Positions 45,408 through 57,345 of a DNA stretch of 64,000 bases are shown here, piece by piece. The notes under the pieces are model-generated. The model ran no database searches and was not told the origin of the DNA. It saw nothing but the letters and a program-made list of their open reading frames with translations. The stretch lies in assembly GCA_033085395.1 (NCBI GenBank), contig JANQBS010000110.1:58801-122800 (forward strand), written 5' to 3'. Numbering within the stretch: position 1 is the first letter of the stretch; each line of letters begins with the position of its first letter. The position numbers and the translations under genes are program-made. This DNA comes from Xanthoparmelia taractica (Eukaryota; Ascomycota; Lecanoromycetes; Lecanorales; Parmeliaceae).

Positions 45408-48254
45408 TTACCTTGTTGGCCGCGGCTTCTGTAGCCTGTTCCGCTTGCTCTTCGTACTCTCGGTCTCCGACCTCTCGCTCCTACTGCTTGACGGCCGACC
45501 GGGTCTCTCTCCCATCAGCGGATCCTCTTGCCTCGGTGGCCGATAGCTTGCGGGTGGAGGCTCGTGCATTCGCGCCGAGCGACCCATCGGAGGGGCCTGC
45601 TGTCTGCTTGGCTGCCTTAGTAAAGGTTCCTGGGGTCTCGCTTGCTGTTCCATCTCTATGTCATTGACATCCTCACGTGTAGGCATTCGGACCATTGGCG
45701 CTCGACCCAGCGGACTACGGTCCTTCCTAATAGGTCGTCCAGCAGTAGCCGGAAGCCGCTCGGGAGGATTTGGAGAAAGTCTTCCATTGTTGGTATTCAA
45801 GCGCTGCCCATGGTTCAGCGAGAAGTCTGGCACTCCTAGGTCGCCATGGCCAGGTCCTTCAAAATCACGAGGAACGCCGGCGGGTTGTTTAGGCGCGAAA
45901 ACAGGCGAATGTCGGCCATACATATCCCGCGAGTAGCGCGGGATATCTTGGTTCTGATACTCTTCAGAGTCGACGGATTCAGCCGACTCGGTCCAGGCAC
46001 GCTTGTTGTCGAGATCATCTCCCATTTCATAAACGTGACCATGATCCTGTGCCTCCATGCTCATATAAGCGCCAGTGGGTGTCGGCTGTGCCTGCTGAGC
46101 GAAGAAATATTTCCTTCGGTCTTCGTCACCCATGATGCTCTCTACCCGACGGGGCATATAGACCGAGTTGGTAGGTGATGCGCTTGTTACCAAGGAGTCG
46201 AATGAGTCTCGAGGATGTAATGGGATACGAGGTACGTTTGGATCTCTCGGGAGCATGTTCGGCAAGGTGAGTCCAGAGTCGTTGTTCTGCAAGTACCAGC
46301 CACCAGGAAGATGCTCTGCAGGAGCGAATCGGCCTTCGACATGGCCTGTAGGCTGTAGTGGGACGGTTGGTACGGTCTTCCCGGGATGTTGAGCTTCAAC
46401 AGCAGGCTTGAAAGTCTCGGGCACGACATTGAGATCATCGCCGGTCGCTTTGGCATGCTCAATGGCTTGTTGAGGCGTTGTATGCGCGTCGGCCGCCCCA
46501 GCATCGGCTCTCGGTCCACCCCAAGTCCGTTGGCCAGCAGTGAAAATCCCATACACCATGTACACCCAATTGAAAAAAGGATTCACAACGAACATAACAG
46601 GGTACAGCCAAATTTTGTAGCGTCGAAGCTTGAGGCCGAAATAAATCATCAGGAGCCAGTTCAAGCCGAGTGATACAGCTAAGAAGCCGATCGGGAGATT
46701 CGAGACCTTGTTTGATGTGGTGATAACGGAAAGAACCATGATAAAAAACAGCAAGGCCGTCGTCCTGATAGTGCAGTTCATGAAGCGGACAATGCACAGA
46801 AGCGGATATCGTCTCCATAGCCGGATGTCGGTCAACATGCAAACCTCGTTGGTGATGAAACCCAGAAACCATCGTCGCCGTTGTTTCAGAAGACTCTTGT
46901 ATGTCTGAACAGCTTCAGTCTTGCAGAAGGCTCCCGTACAAAGCTGAATCTGGTATCTCTCCTTCGCACCAATCATGAACAGATGCGTCAACCACCGGTC
47001 TTCGCCCAAATGACATTTGCCATAATCGAATAGATCGTCGCACTGCTCCGCCTTGTCAGCGAAGTAGTACTTGGCCATCTTTCGGAAGGCCGAGAATCGA
47101 AGCATGGTAAGTGCACCAGGCAGACAAGTAACGGAGCCGCAGCCGGATTCGACGGAGCGCTCGAAGAGCTGCCCATGTATGTATTCCATATCTTGCAAGA
47201 GCGTAATCAGAGTGTTTTTCACGGTCGTGGAGGTGATGATACCAGTCATAGCCAACATGTTCTGCTTGCTCCCAGGCTTGAGCTCCATCTCGTACATGAA
47301 GTTCTGAATGCAAACCTTGTCGAGGATGCAGTCCGAATCGATGAAGAGAATGAAGAGGTTGTCGTTGCGCTTGAGATATTCGGTGTAGATCTTGTCGATG
47401 AGCTTAAAGGTCGACTTTTGACACTGCCGCTTTCCACCATGTGGAAATCTGGAGACTGTGACTCGCGCCATTCGGTACGTGATATCTATACTCTTGGGAT
47501 AACTTTCCAACGTCAGGGGCACACCAAGCTTCTCAATCGTTTTCAGATATAATTCGTCTTCTTGGTCGCCGTCGAAAGATAGGAAGACGTGGAGGCACGA
47601 TGGCGGGTAATCGCAATCCACTACTGAATCTATGGCCGTCAGGAGGACATCAGGCTCTTCTTTGTAGCATGGCATGACGATGACCGTCTTCGGTGCCGAA
47701 TCCTCGTCCAGTGCGGTCTTGATCCTCTTTGTGCGGCCAAGGCTATTCACCACAAGCTGATAGATACAGAAAAGCCACGGGATGATCAGAAGGCCCGAGA
47801 AGGAGTAGAAGGCGAACCATTGCAGGAAACTGACGAGTTTAGGAGGGAATGTTTCGGTGACTTGTGGAGGCAACGGCAGCGTGACGATCATGACTGGCAT
47901 AAAGATGGATCTGCAATGAATTTAGAACCTTTCTTGCGCTCCGGATCTGCATGACTGACCTCAGAGCCGTGAAGCTAATGATCATGATAACGGCCAGAAG
48001 CCGGATGGTCCAATGCTCAGCTTTCTTGAATACTTTGATCAGGCAGTAGAGGAAGGCTGCGAGCCAGAGGAACCATTCCAGGGCGGCTGCACTCAGGACG
48101 AAGCCCATGATGGAGACGAAAACAATCTAGTAGCCATTGTTAGCCATCGTATTGCATTGATATCTTGCCGCAGTCCTACATCTGATACCCTCCATTTGGC
48201 CGAGGTTGTAGGGTCGCTGGCCATGGTGGGTCCTTGTCGTGCGTAGATATCCAT
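45408..48254 (-). CDS. Chitin synthase (division 2, QRRRW type)
   Basis: Exons 48189-48254, 47960-48126 and 45408-47910, 911 aa. Two N-terminal membrane segments (IVFVSIMGFVLSAAALEWFL; LLAVIMIISFTALRSIFMP) precede the glycosyltransferase-2 core: VIVMPCYKEEPDVLLTAIDS, FLSFDGDQED, FIDSDCILDK, LGEDRWLTHL (catalytic Asp) and KQRRRWFLG at about residue 420. Three or four more membrane segments follow. The last 370 residues are disordered and Pro/Arg-rich. Chitin synthases polymerise GlcNAc from UDP-GlcNAc across the plasma membrane. There is no myosin or cytochrome-b5 domain, which argues against classes V/VII and IV; a class VI-like assignment is my best guess. Start 48254 (MDIYARQ) is inferred; MASDPTT ten codons later is an alternative. 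Confidence 0.88.
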
Positions 48255-50113
48255 AATCGGTGAAGTTGGTAGCGACTGTCAGAATAAAAGAAGTTCTTAG
48301 GGCAGCACGCCGACTACGACGCGTGGTATGCGGAAGGGTGAGGTGGCTGCAGGTAACACGAGAAAGTCAGCCCACTCATACTGATCTAAGAACGTTGACA
48401 AGCAAGGGCAGGTGTTGAGACATGAGTGTTGGTGTAAGGGCGGACATGTGTAGAGCCTATAGGTGTACATGTCACCGCTTACCTCAACACCCCTCAGAAG
48501 TCAATGTTGCACCGTAGTGTCCATGAGTTTGGAATGGTACTTGTCTTGGCGGGGTAGCTAGTGGGATGAAGGTGAGTGTAATGAGACAGCCAAAGAAGAA
48601 GTTCTCCTATGAACTAGACACGCTCAAGAGAGACGAGCCTTAACGAAAGTGAGAATGTGAAGAAGACAAGTTATTGGAAGAGTCAAGTGAAAAAGATTTC
48701 AAGGAAAGCACTGACGGAATGCTGTACTTCGTAACCGCGAAGGTGACCGAGAGAGATCTTCACCCGCTGCAGGTCGGCCTGCAGCTATCCGCCAGAGCGT
48801 GCAACCAAAATAGACCAAACGTAAACGCTGCCCTTCTCCCCAATCAAGAAAAGAGGATCTTGACAATGAAACAAATCAGGAGCCCAAATCGGTCAAGCAA
48901 CCAAGGAAGACAGCAGTAGCTGCAGGAGAAGACGCTCGAAATTCATCTTGCAGATGCAGTCTTTCGATCTTTTCACGCACGTCCATCGCTGCAACCCCCA
49001 CAACGGGTCAAAGAGCGGCTCCTGGGTTTCTGTTACATGAGATTTTGGTCTAGTATAGGAGAATAGCATCACTGTTTCATGCGATCTCGTTCTCAGGTTT
49101 TTGCTACAAATGTCAAGCGGTCCATTGGACGTCATTGCTAAATATACTGCCGCAAATGATCCACGCAGGCATTCTCCAGCCGCCCGCAAGGATGCGGCGT
49201 ACTTGGGCGGCAAACTAGCCAGGGTACCTTGGGGTACCTTACAAGTACCGCGGTCCTCTCTTCTTGGTATACTCCACAGATCACATGGCTATTAAAGGCA
49301 CTGGTTACATTTGCTGTCCGCCAAATCGCAATCGCTTGGCATCGTCGCCAAGAGTCTTGTGCAGTCTACAGGAGTGCTCCGAATCAGTGAGGCATTCGGT
49401 CTGTTGAGCGCTTCATATGATATTGGGAAGATCACTGCGGAAGCCATACAATCTTTCTCTCCGCAAAGCTACAAATCGAGATCTGGAAGCTCTGCAAAGA
49501 ACTCGGCTTAGCCAGTGGTGACAATTTCTCTGGTATAGGAAGTTTGGCATATGCCTGGCTGAGATGTACAACATGGGTTTGTAAAGCATGTGAAGCGTGA
49601 AGCAATGCCTAAGGTACGTCCTGCAGCGCCCAGGTATCGAGACAAGATCAGGTATCGAAATCGTGGTACACTTTACTCATCGAACTTCATACTACGATGC
49701 TGGGTAAGAGGAATACTATATGGACTGAAACTGACCTGAAACTCTGGTTTTCCAGAGTCACCAGTGCATGTGCTGAGCAGTGACTTGTGGTTTCTCACAC
49801 TATGGATGTCATTGAATCCCACGGCTAAGCCCAGAACACCAGTATGAGCTCATTAATACTAGCATCATGTCAGCTCTCTAGCCCATTCATATTGACTATC
49901 AAATCAGCGAGAATAGCCTTGTCCGAGAGGATGTCGGATCTGCCCGATCAGAAGGAATAGAATAATGGACTGTGGACAGCAATGTGGGAAAAAGACATAT
50001 GGTGACATCGGGCAGCGCATGAACTGCGGAAGAAAAGACAGGCATCATAGCACACCAAAGCGCCCGGCTCTAAGCACCAGCTTGATAGAAGTTGTATCAT
50101 ATGGTAAATGCTA
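48255..50113. other. Gene-poor region left of the first MITE
   Basis: About 1.9 kb with the chitin synthase promoter at its left end. Several short frames exist (for example 48893-49213 minus) but none shows a motif. A small tandem of GGTACCTT-like units lies at 49223-49250. No RNA gene is recognised. Confidence 0.55.
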
Positions 50114-50240
50114 CTGAGGTCTGCGTCAAAAGTCCTGAACAGCGCTAGTGCTAGCCCTAACCCTATCCTCGGAAGAGGACCCCAAGATATTAGCTTGGCA
50201 CAGAAGTCTTGGCGTCCAGGACTTTTGACGCAGACCTCCG
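50114..50240. mobile_element. MITE copy 1 (Tc1/mariner-type), 127 bases
   Basis: The ends form an inverted repeat of about 27 bases: GAGGTCTGCGTCAAAAGTCC on the left is exactly complemented on the right, with two mismatches at the outer and inner edges. The element is bordered by TA on both sides (50112-50113 and 50241-50242), the Tc1/mariner target duplication. It has no coding capacity. The interior carries CCCTAACCCTATCCTC (50155-50170). Confidence 0.85.
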
Positions 50241-50627
50241 TAATGCTTCGAATGATTAGTTAGATCCTACTTTACCACGAACAAAGAGTTTTCTACTTAA
50301 ACTTCCGCTCAATGAGTGGTAGTCATAACTCATAAGCAGAACATGTATACTGCAAAATTTGAGATCAAGCCTTTATCAAGTTGTATAAGTCAATAGAAAA
50401 ATACATCTATAGCTTTTGCGGGCCCACAGCCCCTATTTTTGGTTAGTTCTTTGGCGTACCTAAATTATTTTAGCACTAAGCTTAGCGGGGGAACTTCATG
50501 CGGGTGGCTACTTCCGTACCTTCTAACCATTCATTCATCTTGTTTGTCACTCATACTTACTGTCATCCACCCTACAAGATGGAAGGCAACCATCAAGTGT
50601 ATCAACGCTTTTCATAAGTATTGCACC

Positions 50628-51109
50628 ATGGAAGCATCTTCCCGGTCAAAGACCCTACCCAAATCCTCAGAGGTAGCAGTCCTACGCACGTTTCAAACAA
50701 AGAAATGCACTGACTGTGCTGGACATTGGAAACCGATGCAATTGTTGTCGAAAAGTTGCGTTCCTTGGACGATGATGACCTTGAGGAGTCTGCAAAGATC
50801 AAACTCCGTAACGCCTGCGACGATATGACTGTTGATTCGATCAGAAATAAACTCGTCTTCAGCAACCCTCAGGGTTTTAGTGTGCTGGAGGAACTGACAG
50901 ACCTCCGGCATAAGGTGGAAGGACACGAACACAAGTTTGCAGTTCTTCAGAATGAGATTTCCAAGCTGCGGTTGGAGAAGGAGGGGGAGTGGCTGCAGGA
51001 AGAGGCTCTTGCGACTCGGCGCCGCTTTCTCGATTGTTTCAAAGGAGATGTGCTGCAAAAGCCGGAGACCTGCAATCAAAACCGTCACCTAGATAGAAAT
51101 ATCCAATGA
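50628..51109 (+). pseudogene. Small gene of unknown function, frameshifted
   Basis: A frame starting at ATG 50628 (MEASSRSKTLPKSSEVAVLR) stays protein-like to about 50729 (KKCTDCAGHW). Sequence then continues in the -1 frame as ETDAIVVEKLRSLDDDDLEE, through AACDDMTVDSIRNKL-like text (RNACDDMTVDSIRNKLVFSN) and a helical C-terminus rich in Glu/Lys/Leu, stopping at 51107-51109. The jump could be a one-base deletion near 50729 or a sequence error; no good intron explains it. I do not recognise the family. The gene lies between two MITE copies in otherwise gene-poor DNA. Confidence 0.5.
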
Positions 51110-51387
51110 CTTCTCCATTCTCTCTAGCAGATTACCTCAGGAAAAGGCGGCTGGGCTCCTCGCCAATAGCTGTACAACTGGCTCAAGCGCGTCTGCCGTC
51201 CTTGGATATGTATGCTATTCCACAAATACTAACAACAATATATGATTATTCCCTAGTATGAAAGCCCCCAATGACTAGGTGAGGTAACCGTAAGAATGTT
51301 TCCTCTATGCGGCCGTAGAAGATGGCCCCGATCTCGATCAGGATGCGGGGATGCCAAGACATAAGCTTTTAGAAAGGTCACAAAATA

Positions 51388-51605
51388 CGGATGTTGGCGT
51401 CAAAAGTGCTGGACATGCAAGGTCGTCCGGATCTTTGAAAATTGAACCTTAACTGTCTCTGCTTTGGGGGTCAATGCCATTATTAGGCTTTAGACGTTCG
51501 ATCTATCCGCTCTGATGGCTCCCAGGGATTAGTTGTACGAAGTAAAGTTCTTGTTCGAAGATAGGGTTAGGGTTACTCCTAGAGTTTTATTGACGCTAAC
51601 CTCCG
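51388..51605. mobile_element. MITE copy 2, same family, opposite orientation, 218 bases
   Basis: The right end ATTGACGCTAACCTCCG with flanking TA (51606-51607) matches the terminal repeat of copy 1. The left end CGGATGTTGGCGTCAAAAGT with flanking TA (51386-51387) is a diverged partner. Near the right end is TAGGGTTAGGGTTA (51562-51575), the complement of the interior motif of copy 1. It shows more mismatches than copy 1, so it is probably older. Confidence 0.7.
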
Positions 51606-51884
51606 TAATCATTCTGCATTCTGCATCCTGCAAATTATCACCGCGTTCACTTTTCCTAATTCAAGCACACAACCTCGTATTCCGGCATGACCAACTCATC
51701 TTGGCGTATTCCTTGCTGATTTCTAATGATTTCTTTTACTGTCAGCTGCTCTTTCTTAGTCCTATCATCTACCCATGACCGTATCCATATATAAGATCAT
51801 GGCTCCTGTCTCTCCAGGTCTGGCTCATTACTTGTCTCTTTTGTTTACTGTCTCATCTGGAGTACCATTGCTTTGCCTTGCAAG

Positions 51885-53682
51885 ATGCTTTCTTCCTGCC
51901 TAGTAGCCCTCACTCTAGCTACTTCGCTGCTTGCTAAACCTATACCCCAAGACAGAGCTAACCATGTCTTGAATGCACTCACTAAAAGGACCGTCTCACC
52001 TGATGGGTCATGTGGGGGCACCAGTCAATACACTTGTGCTACAGGAGGGTGTTGCAGCCAGTACGGATTTTGGTACGTCTGACGGTAATACTTGCTGGCC
52101 CGGATGCTTAGCCTTGGACAGTGGTACAACAGCAGCATACTGTGGGGCTGGATGCCAGCCAGGCTTTGGTACTTGCACTGGCAGTACACCACCCAACTCC
52201 ACATCCACATTCACCTCCAGCTCCGCCACTCCTACCTCAACTACCTTGCAAGACTGCTTAGGCGCTAAGCAGGTCCCCGTCAGCTTCACCAACTCAGCTG
52301 GCTTCTCTGCCCTCGCTCAACCTTACAACCTTCGACTGGTCTACACTCCAGCAGTCATTGTTTTACCTACCACCACGCAGCATATCATCGATGCCGTATT
52401 GTGCGCCGGAAAGAGCAATATCAAGGTCCAAGCCAAAGGCGGAGGTCATTCATATGCGAGCTTCAGCAGTGGGGGGCAGAATGGAGCGATGGTCATTGAC
52501 CTCGAATCATTCCAGCAAATAACTGTTGGAGCAGGAGGTGTAGCACAGATTGGTGGAGGCGTTAGACTCGGTGACATGGCTTTGGGTATCTTCAACCAAT
52601 CCCAGCGGGCTCTGCCCCATGGAACATGCCCAGGGGTAGGCATTGGTGGTCATGCGAGTCATGGAGGTTTCGGATATGACTCGAGGTTGTGGGGCTTGAC
52701 CTTAGACACGATAGTCGGTCTTGATGTGGTCCTCGCCAACGGAAGCTTCATTCATGCAACGTCGGCGGCCTACCCAGACATCTACTACGCACTTCGCGGC
52801 GCTGCTGACTCCTTTGGCGTCATAACCACATTTTACCTTCAAACGCTCCCTGCTCCCGCATCTGTCGTGAATTGGCAGTACAGTATACCGGGAATGTTCA
52901 CCTCTGCCGCTACTACCACAGCAGTGTTCACGCACATTCAAGCATTTGCCCAGAATGCCTCGGTGGTAGATCGCAAACTAGGATTCGGTATCTATCTAGA
53001 CGGCTCAGGCTTCTCCATTAGCGGAACCTACATCGGCGACCTCAGCACCTTCACTAACAAGATCGCACCCGAACTTCTGCGCGGCATTCCTACCCCTTCG
53101 TCTTCATCAGTCAGATCTGTAGGCTGGATTGAATCCCTGACTCTGCTGGCCTCGCCACAACCCCTCCAGCAACCCACCTCCCGGACAAGCTACACGCTGC
53201 ACGACGATTTTTTCGCGAAGTCGCTCGTCGTGCCGTCTTCGGCGCCTCTCACTACCGCAGCACTGAACAGCTACTTCACCTACATCATCCAAAACGGCGT
53301 CAACGCACCAAACCCATGGTTCAGCATCATCAACCTGTACGGCGGCCCAGACAGCCAAATCAATGTCCCGTCCCCCTCGTCGTCCGCATACAGTGATCGC
53401 AGCGCCCTGTGGGTGCTGCAGCACTACGGTTTCACTGGTAACACGGGCTCCCCGTACCCGCCCGCCAGCCTAACATTCGTCAATGGGTTGAACACGGCTA
53501 TTACAAGTGCGATGCCCGGCACGGAGTTCCCCGCATACCTCAACTATGTAGACCCGAGCTTGACGGCTGCGGAGGCACATGACTTGTACTATGGTTCCAC
53601 GACGTATGCGAAGTTGCTAGGTATCAAGCATGTCGTTGATCCGGGCAATGTATTCTCGAATCCGCAATCCATTGGGAATTGA
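51885..53682 (+). CDS. Secreted CBM18 - FAD-linked oxidase (BBE/AA7 type)
   Basis: Exons 51885-52072 and 52122-53682, 582 aa. A signal peptide (MLSSCLVALTLATSLLA) is followed by a hevein-like chitin-binding module at about 43-85 (CGGTSQYTC, GGCCSQYGFCGTTAAYCGAG, FGTC) whose sixth Cys codon is split by the 49-base intron. A Ser/Thr linker comes next, then a PCMH FAD domain with both covalent-FAD residues: His near 171 in GGGHSYASF and Cys near 231 in HGTCPGVGIGGH. The BBE tail includes LNYVDPSL and YYGSTTYAKL. Such enzymes oxidise sugar oligomers or small alcohols and release H2O2; the attached CBM18 suggests action on chitin-type oligosaccharides. Specificity is inferred only. Confidence 0.88.
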
Positions 53683-54083
53683 GTGCGGCTTAGGGAGGTA
53701 CTTGAGTGGAATCTTGTCATGCATATATGAGAATGGGCGATGTAGTGAGAACTTGACGTCCGGTAAATGTGTTGAGGGTTTGGACATTTTTAAACGTGAT
53801 GATGAAAACCGATAACAAGTTGCACATGATTGTATGCATTAGCAAAATTTTATCTTGAATATACAGATGCGTAAGACTGATCGGTGTACTTGACTCGACG
53901 TCAGTTGATGTGAGATTGCAAACCAATGCTTGAAACGACTCGACGTGGGCGGTCAGTCGTAGTGAGATTGCAAACTGATGATTGACTCTGCTCCTCCTGT
54001 ATTGGAACCTGCCACCCAATGCGTGGAAGAATGCTTTTATGTACAAATACCAAACGTTTATACCAAGAACATGATCCAAAAAC
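53683..54083. other. Convergent intergenic region, 401 bases
   Basis: 3' flanks of the oxidase and thiolase genes. A phrase resembling GTGAGATTGCAAAC occurs twice (53909-53922, 53960-53973), a short direct repeat. No gene is seen. Confidence 0.55.
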
Positions 54084-55495
54084 CTACAACTGCTCATTCA
54101 CAAACAACCCCGCCATCCCCTGACCCGTCCCAATACACATACTCGTCAACAAAATCCTCTTCTTCTGTCTCCGGCACTCACTCAGCCCCGTACAAATCTG
54201 CCGCGCCCCCGTAGCACCCAGCGGATGACCCAACGCAATAGCCCCACCCCTCACGTTCATCTTCGCCGGATCGATGCCGAGGACGTTGATGCAGTAGACG
54301 GCCATGGACGCGAAAGCCTCGTTGAGTTCGATGATGTCGATGTCGTTTTGGAGGTTGAGGTTGAATTTTCCGAGGAGCTTTGGGATGGCGAGGGAGGGGC
54401 CTATGCCCATTATTCGGGGGGCGACGCCCGCGACGGTGGCGCCGCAGAATTTGCCGAGGATGGGCTGGTTCATTTTTTGGGCCGTGGAGCGTTTCATGAG
54501 GAGGATGGCGGCGGCTAAGGGAAAGGGGTTAGAGGAACATTCAAGACAATGAGCGATACTTACCTCCATCGGTTACTTGGCTGGAGTTACCGCCGGTGCT
54601 CCTGTCGCCGTAGGCTGGGAACGCCGGGCGGACTTTGCTGAGCGATTCGAATGTGGTGCCGTAACGTGGTCCCTCGTCTTTTGTCAATGTGACTTTTTTC
54701 TCCTCGCCGGTCTTGGGGTCTTTGACGGTAACGGGGAACGGCACGATTTCGTCATCAAACCAGCCAGCCTTCTGTGCCCTTTCCGCACGCTGATATGATT
54801 CGGCGGCGAACCTGTCTTGGGCTTCCCTTGAAATTTCGAAGTCTTTGGCCACGTTTTCTGATGTTTGGCCCATGGGCTGCATGCAATCCCTGGCATCTTG
54901 GTTTTCGAGAATTGCATCGTGGAAGGGTTTTTCGAGCCGGTCGCCACCTTCCGACATGGATTCGGCGCCAATGGCAACACCGCATTCGATACTACCATTG
55001 CTGATTTGATTGGCGATATCTTGGACAGCCTTCAAACCGGAGGAGCAGAAGCGGTTGACCGAGGATGCGGCGCTGGTGGTTGGGAAACCGGCAGCAAGGG
55101 AGGCAGCACGGGCGATGTAGGCGGCTTTAGCGTTCGATACCTTGTTTTGTTCAGTATAGGCAATGATATGGTCCGTGTTCATTACTGACATTCCCGAGGC
55201 AAATGTCCTCTACCATCTGCGGGTCGATGTTCGACTTCTCAATGACCTTCTTGAGCAGCTGGTAAACGATGAACTCGAGCGGAGTATCTTTCATGCCGCC
55301 TTTGAAGCCTTTGGTCAGGGGCGTCCGTATGGCGAGTGTAATGACTACATCGTCGGCGTTCTTCTGGGTTCTGTTGACAGTTAGTGGTCCGCAAACGCAA
55401 CCGGACTTAGTGGGGAAAGCGGCGTACATTGCAGACAGTCCACTCTTACTAGGGCTGAGATGGCTGAGAATGGAGTTGAGTCTTTCGGTAGCCAT
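54084..55495 (-). CDS. POT1: Peroxisomal 3-ketoacyl-CoA thiolase
   Basis: Exons 55428-55495, 55190-55370, 54564-55140 and 54084-54514, 418 aa. The N-terminus has a PTS2 signal, RLNSILSHL (R/K-L-x5-H-L) at residues 5-13. Thiolase catalytic residues are all present: Cys near 113 in VNRFCSSGL, His near 372 in GGAIALGHPLGATGAR, and Cys near 403 in SMCIGTGQG. The N-terminal signature ITLAIRTPLTKGFKGG is also typical. It carries out the last step of fatty-acid beta-oxidation in peroxisomes, cleaving 3-ketoacyl-CoA to acetyl-CoA. The first intron directly follows the signal-bearing exon. Confidence 0.94.
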
Positions 55496-56826
55496 GATGG
55501 ACGAGTGTAGAAGTAATCAAAAGACTGGTGATGGGATTGATGTAAAGGAAAGGAAAGGAAGAAAAGTTGAATGAGGATGTGGGGAAAAGCGTGACAAAAT
55601 GACGGAGACAATGAGCCGAGGTTCACTTTGAAGCTACGGCGGTCTCTATGTACCAAAGCATACTTTTATACCTCGGATGAATCTGTTCTGCACCATTCAT
55701 TCTTCCTCGTATCGTGGGGTGAAGCAAGCCAATTCGACATAACCAGTCATCTCTGGTATTGGAGATGAGCTGCTACAAGCCCGTGGAATACCACACAGGG
55801 GAGACTTATACTGTAACCCACTGGATGAGGTAAATAGTACAGGATAAAACGCAATTCACACAAGCTCTTTACGAACTGTTTGCTCCAGTCACGGCATTCG
55901 GGCCAAGTTTCAGCAGGGTACGAGTGCATGGCGGGCTAATGCTCATAACAGGAGAAGCCGATTCTTCTGCCCTCGCTGACGAAACTCGAAGGCTTTATGG
56001 TGATAGGGATCGATGATTGGTAGTGGCATTGCGTCTGTCGTTTAAATTTTCTCTATGACCTATGACCTGAAACGGAGAGTATATTGCTGCTCAAGTCCAG
56101 CAAGACGCTCGAGACTTTACTGCTAGTTCTAGGAATTCCGGCTCTATTGCTCCGAAAAAGCAAAGATTCAAGACAAGGTCAAACATTGCAATCCTGCAAC
56201 AAGGCCTTGATATTTCTCTACAGAGGACATGGGAGAAGAGAGTTCGCCAGTTTTTCCGTGGTGAGTGATGCCACCGCCCATGTGTGTTATTTTCCTCCCT
56301 GGGCAAATGCTGTTTAGTGCTACCATCCTGAACACATTCCAAGACAGAAGCAGATATCCATCTAGAGGTTGAGCGACGATCTTAGGACACAGTTATTTCG
56401 TTATATTGACTGGAGACCACTCAATACAAGTTCAGGCCTGGCAAGATCATGAACCGTCTACTTTGAGCAAACCAAAATGTCGGAATCTGTGCAGGATAAC
56501 ACTTCAGCTCGTGACCATTTTAGATAAACAAACTCATTGTCTTTTCTTTTTAAATCTACCCTCACACTCATCAATTTCCCCTCTCGAACGCTGCTCGGCA
56601 AACAGTAATGGCTTGAACACTCCGCGAGCTCACCAGGTTTACACTAAACACCAACATACCTTAGCAGCATCGAGCCAGTGCTGCGACCGCCAATATCGTT
56701 GGAGCCAAAAACTTCTGAGCTGGGGGCTGTGACACCATGGTTGGTGACCATTTACGACATCACTACACTGAAGAACTGAAGCTGACAAGTCACCAGCACC
56801 GAAAGATACTGCTCAAAACATCAATC
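55496..56826. other. Intergenic, 1331 bases
   Basis: Thiolase promoter on the left and F-box-like gene promoter on the right. Short frames (for example 56084-56317 plus) have no motif. Nothing else is recognised. Confidence 0.5.
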
Positions 56827-57345
56827 ATGTTCCCGTCCACCAAGACATTTGGTACCCCTAAGCTACTCAAAATGATCTTAGAATACGCTACAGCTAGGCC
56901 ACAAGATCTACTCATCTGGCAGCGAGTCAACAAGTCTTGGCAAGAAGCTATTCAAAAATCGCCTCGAATCCAGGAGACACTTTTCCTCACGGTCAAAGCA
57001 TGTAAGGACGTATGCGATGGTGAGCCTGCGGTTTTGAATCCTTTCATGGATGTTTTCTCCAAGCACATGAACGAAGATTTTTGGCTTTTCCCCTGTCACG
57101 CCTTCATGGGGAAAGCTAGCTGTCTAACCGCATCATACACGGGGATGTTCATAACCAGCCCCGCCGTAACTGAGCTGGAAATAATAGTCTTTGAAGAGGG
57201 TTGCGAATTCGATTTGGTGCACGGTTCAGTTGTTTGCAAGACTGGAATCACAATTGGTCAGGTGGCAGAATGTCAGATGGAGGGAACTGACATCTATCTC
57301 AATATCCCCAACGTAGTAAGGATGAAGCACACCAGCTCACAATGA
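56827..57345 (+). CDS. F-box-like protein, short
   Basis: Single exon, 172 aa from MFPSTKTFGTPKLLKMIL; an in-frame ATG at 56737 would add 30 residues. Residues 8-55 look like a fungal F-box-like domain: FGTPKLLKMILEYA, PQDLLIWQRVNKSWQEAIQ, SPRIQETLFL. The remainder carries FKD-type strands without recognised repeats (ITSPAVTELEIIVFEEG). Such proteins are usually 250-400 aa, so this may be shortened at the C-terminus. The partner and substrate are unknown. Confidence 0.65.
   Translation: MFPSTKTFGTPKLLKMILEYATARPQDLLIWQRVNKSWQEAIQKSPRIQETLFLTVKACKDVCDGEPAVLNPFMDVFSKHMNEDFWLFPCHAFMGKASCLTASYTGMFITSPAVTELEIIVFEEGCEFDLVHGSVVCKTGITIGQVAECQMEGTDIYLNIPNVVRMKHTSSQ

Noticed and set aside
48893..49213. 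106-codon minus-strand frame
   Set aside because: No motif, no neighbouring exons, and located in gene-poor DNA.
49223..49250. GGTACCTT-like direct repeats
   Set aside because: Too short and isolated to assign to an element.
50155..50170. CCCTAACCCTA as a possible telomere or chromosome-end relic
   Set aside because: The same motif lies at the matching place in both MITE copies, so it is part of that element.
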